Below, piece after piece: positions 9,204 through 17,726 of a stretch of 64,000 nt of DNA (positions are counted from its first letter, which is position 1; every line of letters starts with the position of its first letter). The DNA comes from Clostridia bacterium (GTDB taxonomy: Bacteria; Bacillota; Clostridia; TANB77; CAG-508). A model generated the notes under the pieces. The model was not told the DNA's origin and made no database searches. It saw nothing but the letters and a program-made list of their open reading frames with translations. The stretch is from NCBI GenBank assembly GCA_016290095.1, contig JAEESU010000027.1, positions 36,457 to 100,456 on the forward strand, read 5' to 3'. Both the position numbers and the translations under genes were made by a program.

Positions 9204-9230
9204 GTTATAATATACTTGTAATTGTATAAT
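9183..9230 (+). promoter_or_regulatory. two overlapping promoters for the small gene at 9276
   Basis: Candidate 1: TTGATT (9183) - 17 - TATAAT (9206-9211). Candidate 2: TTGTTA (9202) - 17 - TATAAT (9225-9230). Candidate 1 overlaps the rpoD terminator. Confidence 0.5.
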
Positions 9231-9275
9231 TATAAAAGAAAGGTAAGGAATAACTGTTATAGTTATAGAATAATT

Positions 9276-9614
9276 ATGAGTTTAAGAGATAGAATAAAGA
9301 ATATAATAGAAAAGGTGAAAAAAGGCTTAGATTGGTTTGTAGGATACCACCCAGAACAAGAAGTAGACTCTACATTAGATATGAAGAGTGTTATTTTAGC
9401 TGGAGTTAATTCAGGAGAATTAACAAAAGAACAAGCTGTTGAAATGATGCAAGCATATGAAGGAACTAAAACAAAAGCTAGCAAATTAAAAGAAAGAATA
9501 GATGTTTCAAATGAAGTAACTTCAGGATATGTTGATAAAGCAGAAACACCAAGAACAGATCATTCAAAAGAAACAAGAGAATCTAGAGATGATGGTAGAA
9601 GTTTAGATGATTAA
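9276..9614 (+). CDS. small hydrophilic protein of unknown function
   Basis: The product is 112 residues if it starts at ATG 9276 (MSLRDRIKNIIEKVKKGLDWFVGYHPEQE). An amphipathic helical N-terminus is followed by a central ELTKEQAVEMMQAYEG segment and a charged, probably disordered C-terminus rich in Ser, Thr, Arg and Asp. A TTG codon at 9222 would extend the protein by 18 residues but has no ribosome binding site. The ribosome binding site AGGTAAGG (9241-9248) is 27 bases from the ATG, with a 6-bp hairpin between them that could bring it close. It is monocistronic with its own promoter and terminator. No family is recognised. Confidence 0.6.
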   Translation: MSLRDRIKNIIEKVKKGLDWFVGYHPEQEVDSTLDMKSVILAGVNSGELTKEQAVEMMQAYEGTKTKASKLKERIDVSNEVTSGYVDKAETPRTDHSKETRESRDDGRSLDD

Positions 9615-9621
9615 TAAATAA

Positions 9622-9647
9622 AAAACAAGCTTAAAGCTTGTTTTTTT
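9622..9647 (+). terminator. intrinsic terminator
   Basis: AAACAAGCTT, short AA, AAGCTTGTTTTTTT; it sits directly after the gene at 9276. Confidence 0.85.
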
Positions 9648-9672
9648 GTGCTTTAAAAAAGTAAAAAATTTC

Positions 9673-9701
9673 TTGACAAATGCTTGAAACCGTGTTAAAA
9701 T
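9673..9701 (+). promoter_or_regulatory. rplU promoter
   Basis: A perfect TTGACA, 17 bases and TAAAAT with TGT immediately before (extended -10). Confidence 0.8.
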
Positions 9702-9707
9702 TTAATA

Positions 9708-9790
9708 CTGTAAACTGCTTAACTAGGGTCTATAAATACTAGTTTTTATTAGTTACCCAAGTTGGAAGTTAGCGAGATTACAAAAAGGGA
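9708..9790 (+). ncRNA. candidate L21 (rplU) leader RNA
   Basis: The roughly 80-base untranslated leader between the rplU promoter and its ribosome binding site has the placement of the L21 leader found upstream of rplU in Bacillota, where it acts in autoregulation. Short complementary segments are visible (AACTAGGGTC region and GTTACCC-AAGTTGG). Family membership rests on position and not on a covariance search. Confidence 0.5.
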
Positions 9791-9802
9791 GGTGCATTTT
9801 AA

Positions 9803-10180
9803 ATGTACGCAATTATCGAAGCATGTGGAAGACAATATAAGGTACAAGAGGGAGAAACAGTATATTTCGAAAAATTACCAGAAGAAGAAGGAAAAAAAGT
9901 TTCTTTCGATAAAGTAGTATTATTATCAGATGATAAAAAAATACAAGTTGGAAATCCTTATGTTGCCGGAGTAAAAGTTGAAGGAAAGGTTGTTTCTCAT
10001 GGAAGAGGAGAAAAGATTTTAGTTTTTAAATATAAAGCTAAAAAGAATGAGAGAAAAACTAGAGGGCACAGACAAGATTACACTAAGGTAGAAATTACTT
10101 CAATTAAAGCAAAAGCAGAGAAAGCTGAAAAGGTTGAAAAAACAGAAAAACCAGCTAAAGCTGAAAAAGAAACAAAATAG
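9803..10180 (+). CDS. rplU: 50S ribosomal protein L21
   Basis: This 125-residue protein opens YAIIEACGRQYKVQEGETVYFEKL and contains GRGEKILVFKYKAKKNERKTRGHRQDYT, the conserved L21 RNA-binding core. L21 contacts 23S rRNA in the large subunit. The last 22 residues are a Lys/Ala/Glu-rich tail (KAEKAEKVEKTEKPAKAEKETK) beyond the usual end of about 103 residues, similar in composition to the rpoD N-terminal repeats. The ribosome binding site is GGGAGGTG. It is followed by rpmA after 65 bases, without the prp (ysxB) gene that normally separates them in Bacillota. Confidence 0.96.
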   Translation: MYAIIEACGRQYKVQEGETVYFEKLPEEEGKKVSFDKVVLLSDDKKIQVGNPYVAGVKVEGKVVSHGRGEKILVFKYKAKKNERKTRGHRQDYTKVEITSIKAKAEKAEKVEKTEKPAKAEKETK

Positions 10181-10245
10181 TTAATATATCGAAGTTTATA
10201 ATGAGTGATATAAAGAATTTATAATGCGAAAGGAGTGAATCTTTC

Positions 10246-10503
10246 ATGGCACATAAAAAAGGTCAAGGTAGTGTTAAGAACGGAAGAGATAGTGAGTCAA
10301 AAAGACTTGGAGTAAAAAAATCTGACGGACAAATCGTAAAAGCTGGAAACATTTTAGTTAGACAAAGAGGAACAAATGTACATCCAGGTACTAATGTTGG
10401 AATTGGTAGTGATGATACATTATTTGCTTTAGTAGATGGAGCAGTAAAATTTGAGAAAAAAGGTAAAGATAAAAAACAAGTAAGTGTTTATCCAGAAAAA
10501 TAA
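10246..10503 (+). CDS. rpmA: 50S ribosomal protein L27
   Basis: This 85-residue protein starts directly with [22 protein letters not shown]. This N-terminus reaches the peptidyl transferase centre in mature L27. In most Bacillota the gene encodes an additional N-terminal extension ending in Phe-Phe-type residues, which Prp protease removes; here no extension is present and no prp lies between rplU and rpmA. The ribosome binding site is AAAGGAGTGA. It is the last gene of the rplU operon, followed by a terminator. Confidence 0.96.
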   Translation: MAHKKGQGSVKNGRDSESKRLGVKKSDGQIVKAGNILVRQRGTNVHPGTNVGIGSDDTLFALVDGAVKFEKKGKDKKQVSVYPEK

Positions 10504-10511
10504 TAATAAAT

Positions 10512-10548
10512 TAGAAATAAGTAAATTATACTTATTTCTTTTTTTTCC
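10512..10548 (+). terminator. intrinsic terminator of rplU-rpmA
   Basis: The stem AGAAATAAGTA/TACTTATTTCT is followed by eight T residues. Confidence 0.85.
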
Positions 10549-10574
10549 AAAATATAAATATTTTATAAAAATAT

Positions 10575-10603
10575 TTGAAAAATTATTAATTATATGATTT
10601 AAT
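10575..10603 (+). promoter_or_regulatory. promoter of the SUMF1-like gene
   Basis: TTGAAA, 17 bases, TTTAAT with a TGA extension before the -10 box. Confidence 0.45.
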
Positions 10604-10634
10604 ATAAAATATAAAATTATATGGAGGGTAGAAT

Positions 10635-11756
10635 ATGGGAGGAAGACTTTCACCTGTTATAATTATTGTATTATTATTAGTAGTTATAGCATTAGGACTT
10701 TTAGGTTATCAGTTTATTTCTGGAAGTAGTAGTAATCAGAATGGAGTAGGTCCAGAAGAAGTAGTAGAGGCTATTAAGCCAACTATAAACTTAGATAAAA
10801 ATACTAATAATGATGGAAGCGTTACTATTACTGCTATTGCTACAACAGAGGATGAAGCAGGAATTGACTATATAACATTACCAAATAAAGAAATAGTAAA
10901 AAGTGATAGAGCGGAATATAAAGTATCAGAAAATGGTAAATACACGTTTTCTACTACAGGAATAAATGGTGAATCATCAGAAGAGTTAATAATTGAAGTT
11001 AATGAAATTGCTAGTTATTCAGATGAAAATCCATATATACCAGATGGTTTCGAAAGTATAGGTGGAGATGTAGATTCTGGATTTGTAATTAGTGATGAAT
11101 ACGGAAATCAATATGTTTGGATTCCTGTTCCAAGTGGAAAATTAAAAAGAAATACTGAATTAGATATTAAATATGAAGAAAAAAATGAGGCTGCAGCAGC
11201 ATTGGTAAATAGTGTTGCAAAATATTATGGATTCTATATTGGAAGATTTGAAGCATCAGAATACGAATTAAATGGCAAGAAAATAGCAGCATCAATGTCT
11301 GGAAAAATTCCATGGACAGATATTAATTGCCAAGAAGCAACTGATTATTCAAAAAATTCTGGTTTAGATTTTGGATATAGTGATGATATTTATACATCAT
11401 TAATTAATAGTTATGCATGGGATACAGCAGTTACATGGATAGAAGAGCAATATCCATCTTATTCTTCAAGTGTTGGATATGGTAATTATGAAGGAACAAT
11501 ATTGCCAACAGGTACAACTGAGAAGGATAGATTAAGAGGAATTTGTGATTTATCAGGTAATGTAAGAGAGTGGACTACAGAAAAGTTTTTAGGAGGAGAT
11601 GCTTCTAGAAATAGTGATAGTGAAGAAAATGTAATAAACAGAGTAATTCGTGGTGGTGCAGCTAATATTAGTAGAACACCAAATAGTCATATTGGATATA
11701 AAGAAAATACTTCAGATTTGTATTGGGGATTCAGAATTATATTATATAAACAATAG
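10635..11756 (+). CDS. membrane-anchored sulfatase-modifying-factor (FGE)-fold protein
   Basis: This 373-residue protein has an N-terminal membrane helix (about residues 6-28). An Ig-like spacer with TINLDKNTNNDGSVTITAIATT (shown in part) follows, to about residue 125. The C-terminal domain carries the fold signature of the FGE-sulfatase/C-lectin family: YVWIPVPSG, GFYIGRFEAS, ICDLSGNVREWT, VIRGGA and GFRII. True formylglycine-generating enzymes use a Cys pair near the RGGSF motif; here RGGAANISRTPNSHIG has no Cys, so enzymatic activity is unlikely. A surface lectin-like or structural role is an inference. It is monocistronic, with GGAGGG as ribosome binding site and a terminator behind it. 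Confidence 0.8.
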   Translation: MGGRLSPVIIIVLLLVVIALGLLGYQFISGSSSNQNGVGPEEVVEAIKPTINLDKNTNNDGSVTITAIATTEDEAGIDYITLPNKEIVKSDRAEYKVSENGKYTFSTTGINGESSEELIIEVNEIASYSDENPYIPDGFESIGGDVDSGFVISDEYGNQYVWIPVPSGKLKRNTELDIKYEEKNEAAAALVNSVAKYYGFYIGRFEASEYELNGKKIAASMSGKIPWTDINCQEATDYSKNSGLDFGYSDDIYTSLINSYAWDTAVTWIEEQYPSYSSSVGYGNYEGTILPTGTTEKDRLRGICDLSGNVREWTTEKFLGGDASRNSDSEENVINRVIRGGAANISRTPNSHIGYKENTSDLYWGFRIILYKQ

Positions 11757-11765
11757 TGATACAGA

Positions 11766-11798
11766 ATAAAAATCTAGCAAAAGCTAGATTTTTATTTT
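11766..11798 (+). terminator. intrinsic terminator
   Basis: AAAAATCTAGC, a loop of AAAA, GCTAGATTTTT. Confidence 0.85.
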
Positions 11799-11811
11799 TG
11801 TAGATTTTATA

Positions 11812-11839
11812 TTGAAAAAAAAAACATAATAATATATAA
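11812..11839 (+). promoter_or_regulatory. aspS promoter
   Basis: TTGAAA, a 16-base spacer and TATAAT, about 34 bases before the start codon. Confidence 0.5.
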
Positions 11840-11873
11840 TATAGCCACATATGTTATACTGGAGGGAATTTAA

Positions 11874-13625
11874 ATGACAAACATGTATAAAACTCATACT
11901 TGCGGAGAGTTAAGAATTACAGATATTAATAAAGAAGTTAGATTAGCTGGATTTGTTCAAACAATAAGAAATTTAGGAAAAATGGTTTTTATTGATTTAA
12001 GAGATCAAAGTGGAATTACACAAATTGTAGTTAATGAAAATATAGATATTAAAGATGTAACAAAGGAATGCACAGTTTCTGTTACTGGAAAAGTATTAGA
12101 AAGAAGTAATAAAAATCTAAAAATACCAACAGGTGAGATAGAAGTAGTTGCTGAAAGTGTTACTGTTTTAGGAAAATGTAGAAATTCTTTACCATTCGAA
12201 ATAAATGTAGAAGATCAAAATGTTAGAGAAGATTTAAGATTGGAATATCGTTTTCTAGATTTAAGAAATGAAAAAATTCACAATAATCTAATATTGCGTT
12301 CAAAGATAATGAAAGATTTTAGAAGTGCAATGGATGAACTAGGATTTATTGAAATTCAAACACCAATTTTGGCTAATTCTTCACCAGAAGGAGCAAGGGA
12401 TTTCTTAGTTCCAAGTAGATTACATCCCGGAGAATTTTATGCATTACCACAAGCACCTCAACAATTTAAACAATTACTTATGGTATCTGGATTTGATAAA
12501 TATTATCAAATTGCTCCATGCTTTAGAGATGAAGATCCCAGAGCAGATAGATCTCCTGGTGAATTCTATCAATTAGATTTTGAGATGAGTTTTGCAACAC
12601 AAGAAGATGTTTTTGATGTGGTAGAAACACTATTACCAAAAGTATTTAAACAAAATACGGACTGGAAAGTAGATAACGGACCATTTGTAAGAATACCTTA
12701 CAAAGAGTCTATGGAAAAATATGGTACAGATAAACCAGATTTAAGAAATCCATTAATAATATCAGATTTAACAGAAGAATTTGTTGGAACAGAGTTTAAT
12801 GCATTTAAAGACAAAACAGTTAAAGCAATTGTCACAGAAAACATGGAAGAGAAGCCAAGAAAATTCTTTGATAATATGTCTCAATTTGTTGTTGACGAAT
12901 TAGAAGGCAAAGGACTAGCGTGGGTTAAAGTTGATGAAAATGGAAATCTAAATGGCGGAATAAGTAAATTTATTGATGATGATAGAAAAGCAAAGATATT
13001 TGCTAAAATGAATGTTAAACCAAATTCAGCAATATTCTTTGTAGCAGACGAATATAATAAAGCAGTAAAAATTGCTGGTGGAGTTAGAATCAAATTAGGA
13101 CAAGAGTTAGACTTATTAGAAAAAAATACATATAGATTTTGCTTTATAGTAGATTTTCCAATGTATGAACTAACAGATGAAGGAACAATAGACTTTAACC
13201 ATAATCCGTTTTCAATGCCACAAGGTGGCTTAGAAGCATTAAATACTAAAAATCCTTTAGATATTTATGCATATCAATATGATGCTGTATGTAATGGATA
13301 TGAGATTATGTCTGGAGCAGTAAGAAATCATGATCAAGAAATAATGATAAAAGCATTTGAAATTGCAGGATATACTGTAGATGATGTTAAAACAAAATTC
13401 GGAGCATTATTTAATGCATTTAGTTATGGAACTCCACCACATGCTGGTGCAGCTCCAGGACTAGATAGAATAGTTATGCTTCTTGCAAAAGAAGATAACA
13501 TCAGAGAAGTTATTGCATTTCCAAAAAATAAAAAAGCAAGAGACTTATTGATGAATGCACCATCAAAAGTATCAGAAAAACAATTAGAAGAAGTGCATAT
13601 TAAATTAGATATAAAGGAAAATTAA
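11874..13625 (+). CDS. aspS: aspartyl-tRNA synthetase
   Basis: This 583-residue protein has an N-terminal OB anticodon-binding domain (about residues 15-105, VRLAGFVQTIRNLGKMVFIDLRD), class II motif 2 (FRDEDPRADRSPGEFYQLDFEMSF) and motif 3 (GAAPGLDRIVMLL). The insertion domain typical of bacterial AspRS lies between them (about residues 290-430). It charges tRNA-Asp with aspartate. The ribosome binding site is GGAGGG; an internal ATG three codons later is an alternative start. The gene is followed after 18 bases by the cell-wall hydrolase gene, so the two are probably cotranscribed. Length and motifs are normal. Confidence 0.97.
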   Translation: MTNMYKTHTCGELRITDINKEVRLAGFVQTIRNLGKMVFIDLRDQSGITQIVVNENIDIKDVTKECTVSVTGKVLERSNKNLKIPTGEIEVVAESVTVLGKCRNSLPFEINVEDQNVREDLRLEYRFLDLRNEKIHNNLILRSKIMKDFRSAMDELGFIEIQTPILANSSPEGARDFLVPSRLHPGEFYALPQAPQQFKQLLMVSGFDKYYQIAPCFRDEDPRADRSPGEFYQLDFEMSFATQEDVFDVVETLLPKVFKQNTDWKVDNGPFVRIPYKESMEKYGTDKPDLRNPLIISDLTEEFVGTEFNAFKDKTVKAIVTENMEEKPRKFFDNMSQFVVDELEGKGLAWVKVDENGNLNGGISKFIDDDRKAKIFAKMNVKPNSAIFFVADEYNKAVKIAGGVRIKLGQELDLLEKNTYRFCFIVDFPMYELTDEGTIDFNHNPFSMPQGGLEALNTKNPLDIYAYQYDAVCNGYEIMSGAVRNHDQEIMIKAFEIAGYTVDDVKTKFGALFNAFSYGTPPHAGAAPGLDRIVMLLAKEDNIREVIAFPKNKKARDLLMNAPSKVSEKQLEEVHIKLDIKEN

Positions 13626-13643
13626 ATAAGGAAGAGGTAATTT

Positions 13644-14939
13644 ATGAAAAGTATGAAACGAATAAGTGTAATTACTTTGATATTGCTATTTTTACTTATT
13701 AGTAGTTCTTATGCTGAAACAGGGAAAATAAGTTCATCAACAGTAAGAGTAAGGGAAAAAGCATCTACATCATCTGAAATTTTAACAAATGTCCATAAAG
13801 GTGACACTGTTGAGATTTTAGATAAAGAAGGAGACTGGTATAAAGTTAAAGCAGATGGAAAAACAGGGTATGTAAAATCAGATTTCATTACTTTAGATAA
13901 CAATTCAAATAATGAAAATAATAATGCTACTAATAATTCTTCAGAAATTTATACAAATTCCAAAGTAAAAGTTAGAGTTTTACCAAATATTTTATCTATA
14001 TCAGTTGGAAATATTGAAACAGGTAAATCTATTTCTAAATTAGAAGAAATTAATAATTGGGTAAAAGTATCTGATGGTACTATTAGTGGATGGATTCTTA
14101 GTACTAAATTAAGTACAACTAAACCTGAAACTGATGCTGATAATGCTAATGAACCAGAGGTGAAACCACAAGAGGAAAAGACAGAAACAAAAGAAGAAAA
14201 GAAAGAAGAAAGTTCATCAGAAAGCAAAATTAATAAAATTGCAATTGTTGATGTAAAAACGCTAAGAGTAAGAGATAAAGCAAGTACATCAGGAGAAATT
14301 GTAGATTTATTAGATTATAATGATGAGGTCACTATTATAGGTGAAGAAGGAACTTGGTATAAAATAAAATACAGTAATAAAGAAGGATATATTGATAGTT
14401 CATTTGTTGTTATGAAAGATTCACAAGGCGTATCTTCAAGAAGTTTAAAAGAAGACAGACAACAAGCAGTAGAAAATGTCGCAGAAGAACCAAAAGAACA
14501 AGAAGCTGCACAAGAGAAACCAGTAGTGGAAAATGTAACAATTAATCCTCCAGTTAGTGGATCAGGCCAAGCAGTTGTTGATTTTGCTAAGCAATTCTTA
14601 GGATATCCATACGTAGCAGCAGGAAAAAAACCAGAAACAGGATTTGATTGTTCAGGATTCACAGGATATGTATTTTCAAGCTTTGGTTTTTCATTAGGAG
14701 GTAGTGCAGCAAGTCAATCAGGTGCGGGTGTAGAAGTATCAAGAGATGGCTTAGTTGCAGGAGATTTATTACTATTTTATGATGAAGGAAAAACAAAAAT
14801 AGGTCATACAGGTATATATATAGGAAATGGCGATTTTGTTCATGCAGCAAATCCAAAAAGAGGAGTTGTAATAGATAACATTAATACAAGTTCATACTAT
14901 AATGAAAGATACATATCAGCAAGAAGATTAGTACAATAA
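13644..14939 (+). CDS. secreted SH3-domain NlpC/P60 peptidoglycan endopeptidase
   Basis: This 431-residue protein has a signal peptide (about residues 1-25, ending SYA). Three bacterial SH3 domains follow (around 28-80, 108-160 and 200-255, the first and third with TVRVREKASTSSEI-type starts), with acidic Lys/Glu linkers between and after them. The C-terminal NlpC/P60 domain contains GFDCSGFTGYVF (Cys336 as nucleophile) and the His of KIGHTGIYIG. Such enzymes cleave D-Glu to diamino-acid bonds in wall peptides. The ribosome binding site is GAAGAGGT. It follows aspS and precedes comEC after 31 bases. Confidence 0.93.
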   Translation: MKSMKRISVITLILLFLLISSSYAETGKISSSTVRVREKASTSSEILTNVHKGDTVEILDKEGDWYKVKADGKTGYVKSDFITLDNNSNNENNNATNNSSEIYTNSKVKVRVLPNILSISVGNIETGKSISKLEEINNWVKVSDGTISGWILSTKLSTTKPETDADNANEPEVKPQEEKTETKEEKKEESSSESKINKIAIVDVKTLRVRDKASTSGEIVDLLDYNDEVTIIGEEGTWYKIKYSNKEGYIDSSFVVMKDSQGVSSRSLKEDRQQAVENVAEEPKEQEAAQEKPVVENVTINPPVSGSGQAVVDFAKQFLGYPYVAAGKKPETGFDCSGFTGYVFSSFGFSLGGSAASQSGAGVEVSRDGLVAGDLLLFYDEGKTKIGHTGIYIGNGDFVHAANPKRGVVIDNINTSSYYNERYISARRLVQ

Positions 14940-14950
14940 AGTACTTGGGG

Positions 14951-14969
14951 GCTAATATAGGAGATTAGC
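14951..14969 (+). promoter_or_regulatory. hairpin presenting the comEC ribosome binding site
   Basis: GCTAAT (14951-14956) and ATTAGC (14964-14969) form a 6-bp stem whose 7-base loop, ATAGGAG, holds the ribosome binding site immediately before the GTG start. This could modulate translation. Confidence 0.5.
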
Positions 14970-14970
14970 T

Positions 14971-17110
14971 GTGAAAAAAATATTAATAATTATTTTAATG
15001 GGGCTATGTTTTTATAACATAGCCTTTGTTTTATCATTTGAAAAAAAGTATCCAGAAGAAAAAGAAATAGGAGAGATTTTTGAAATAATATCAATAAGAG
15101 AAGAGACAGATTATTATTATAAATACAAATGTAAAAATCAAAAAAATGATAAATTTATTTTTTATTCAAAAAATAATTACTTTCCTGGAGATAATGTGAA
15201 TGTTAACGGACAATTTTCAAAAGGCGATATAGCAAGAAATTATAAAGGTTTTAATTATAGGAACTATTTAAAACAATATAAAATTTATGGAATAATTAAG
15301 TCAGATAAAGAAGAAATAGTTAGCAGAAAAAAGGATATTTATTTTATACTAGCTATAATTAAAAGCTTTTTAATAAATCAAGTTGAAAAAAATTACGATA
15401 CTGACTCACAAGAATTTTTAAAAGGTATCTTATTAGGGGATACTACAGGTATAGAAAATGACATAAAAGAAAGCTTCAGAAAAAGTTCTATTTCTCATGT
15501 CCTAGCGATTTCGGGATTACATATTACATATATTGTTTCAGGATTTGAAGTAATATTTTCTAAAATAATTAAAAATAAAAGAAAACGAAGTATTGTATTA
15601 TGTGTTTTTCTAATAGTATTTTGCTTAATAACAGGCGGATCTCCATCATGTATAAGAGCTTGTGTTATGCACATTATGATAATAATTAGTGGATTGTTTT
15701 ATAGGAAAAACAATTTCTTTATTAGTCTATCACTTTCTTTTGTTATATTAATTATGATAAATCCATTTTACATTTATAGTACTGGAATGTGGCTTTCATA
15801 TTTTGGTACTTTTGGAGTAGTAGTATTTTCAGATTTTATTGGAAAAATGTTAAAAAGAAGATTTAAAAAAATACCAAATGTTATTTTATCTGCTTTTTCT
15901 ACTAGCTGTTCAGCTCAAATAACTATATTTCCACTGATGATTTATTTTTTTAATACAATTTCTATTAGTTTTTTTATTCCAAATATTTTAGTTTCTTATA
16001 TCATAGGACCTGTTTTGATAATAGGATATATAAGCCTTTTATTTCATTTTAAGTTTATAATTATTCTTTGTGAAATCTTAGTAAATCTTGTTTTGAAAAT
16101 AGCATCTACTTGTGAAAAAATTCCGTTTTCTAAAATATATATTAAAACGCCAAACATTATACTTATAATTGTATATTACTGTATATTGATTTATCTAATA
16201 AGATTTTTTCATTACGAAAAATTTTATTTTTTAAGATGTGTTATAAATAAAAAATTTTTAAATAGAAAATTGATAATAATATTAACAATTGCAATAATGC
16301 TATCAAATATTAATATTGATAGAAGATTAAAGATATATTTTATTGATGTGGGACAAGGAGATTGCTGTGTAATAAGAACGCCTAATAATAAGACAATTAT
16401 AATAGATGGTGGAGAAGATTTTGATGGAAGAATAGTGTTACCATATTTATTAGATAGGGGAATTACAAAAATAGATTATATTATAATTTCTCATTTTGAT
16501 AGTGATCATGTTGGAGGATTACTTAAAGTTATGCAAGAACTTAAAGTGAAAAATGTTGTGATCCCGAAGCAATTTCAAGAATCTGAGAACTTTGAAACTT
16601 TTAAACAAATTGCTAAAACTAAAAAGATAAACGTATTTATAGTACAAAAGGGCAACAAAATAAATATTGAAAAAAACATATATTTTGATGTTTTGTGGCC
16701 TGATAGCAAAAATATTATTAATGAAAATGTTTTAAATAATAATTCTATAGTTTGTAAATTCAATTATAAAGAATTTTCTATTCTTTTTACAGGAGATATA
16801 GAAGAAATAGCTGAAAAACAAATACTTCATGAATATAACAATGATATAGAACAATTAAAATCTACGGCTTTAAAAATAGGCCATCATGGGTCAAAAACAT
16901 CGAGTAAAAAGGAATTTTTAGAAACAGTTAATCCGCAAATTGCACTAATTGGCGTAGGAATAAATAATAAATTTGGACATCCAAATACGGATGTAATTCA
17001 AAGGATAGAGGATATGCGGAACAAAAATTTACCGTACAGATGAGATGGGAGAAATATCTATTTTAGTAGATAATAAACTAAGAATTAGAATAGAAAAAAA
17101 TATAAAATGA
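14971..17110 (+). pseudogene. comEC: ComEC/Rec2 DNA-uptake channel, frameshifted near the 3' end
   Basis: The long frame (690 codons from GTG 14971, ending at 17043) contains an N-terminal DUF4131-like region, the multi-helix Competence domain (FRKSSISHVLAISGLHITYI) and a C-terminal metallo-beta-lactamase-like domain (IDVGQGDCCVIRT, ISHFDSDHVGG, ALKIGHHGSKTS). ComEC conducts single-stranded DNA into the cell during transformation. The frame breaks at an A5 run (17023-17027). With one A fewer it would continue as NKIYRTDEMGEISI, the normal family ending, to a TGA at 17108-17110. Only about 25 residues are affected, so the protein may still be functional, or the break may be a sequencing error. 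Confidence 0.85.
15002..15034 (+). terminator. terminator-like hairpin inside the start of comEC
   Basis: A perfect 9-bp stem GGCTATGTT/AACATAGCC (15002-15010 with 15016-15024) with a TTTAT loop, followed by TTTGTTTTAT. It lies within codons 11-21 of comEC and could end transcripts coming from the aspS-NlpC unit. Confidence 0.65.
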
Positions 17111-17157
17111 TGGAATAATAATCTATTTAGGTTGCATAATACTAGTAGGAGATAGAT

Positions 17158-17700
17158 ATGCGAAAACCATTTTATTATAGTATTTTAATATTTGTATTTT
17201 CTATTATTGTTGGATATTTTTATTCTATGCAATGGAAGAAAAATCATATAGCACTTGATGTCGAAAGGAATAAAGTTGCAGAAGAGACTGCTTTTCAAGA
17301 AGAAAAACTTGGATTTGATTCTGAGTTAGAAATAAAGAAGTACTATAATAAATGTGGACATGTAAAAACTTTTTATTCTGAAATACCAAAAGAATTAATT
17401 AATATGACAAAAGAGGAGATAAAAGAAAATTATCCAGAATGGGACATAGATCAATTTTCTAATAATAAATTAGTATTATCAAAGGAAATAGAAGGATTAT
17501 GTGATGAACATTATGTAATAAAAATTGATGATGAATTTATTAATATTTATCATCAAACTAAGCCAGATGATATGGAACTATATAGACAAACAAATATTAA
17601 TAAAGACTATTTAACAAAAGAAGATGTGGAGAAATTAGATAATGGAATATATGTATATGGGAGAGATAGAGTAAATTCTTTAATTGAAGATTATGAATAA
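17158..17700 (+). CDS. BofC-like membrane-anchored protein
   Basis: This 180-residue protein has one N-terminal membrane helix (about residues 5-23), a short charged linker and an extracytoplasmic domain with IKKYYNKCGHVKTFYSEIP and KEEIKENYPEWDIDQFSNN. These resemble the C-terminal domain of BofC proteins. In Bacillus, BofC (bypass of forespore C) restrains intercompartmental signalling by interacting with SpoIVB. Homologues with only this domain are frequent in Clostridia, and their role is not settled. The ribosome binding site is AGGAGAT. It is transcribed convergently with the clpE-like gene across a shared hairpin. Confidence 0.65.
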   Translation: MRKPFYYSILIFVFSIIVGYFYSMQWKKNHIALDVERNKVAEETAFQEEKLGFDSELEIKKYYNKCGHVKTFYSEIPKELINMTKEEIKENYPEWDIDQFSNNKLVLSKEIEGLCDEHYVIKIDDEFINIYHQTKPDDMELYRQTNINKDYLTKEDVEKLDNGIYVYGRDRVNSLIEDYE

Positions 17701-17726
17701 AAAAGAGACTTTAAAAGTCTCTTTTA
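17701..17726. terminator. bidirectional terminator
   Basis: AAAAGAGACTTT next to AAAGTCTCTTTT forms a stem flanked by A and T runs, serving the converging genes on both sides. Confidence 0.8.
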
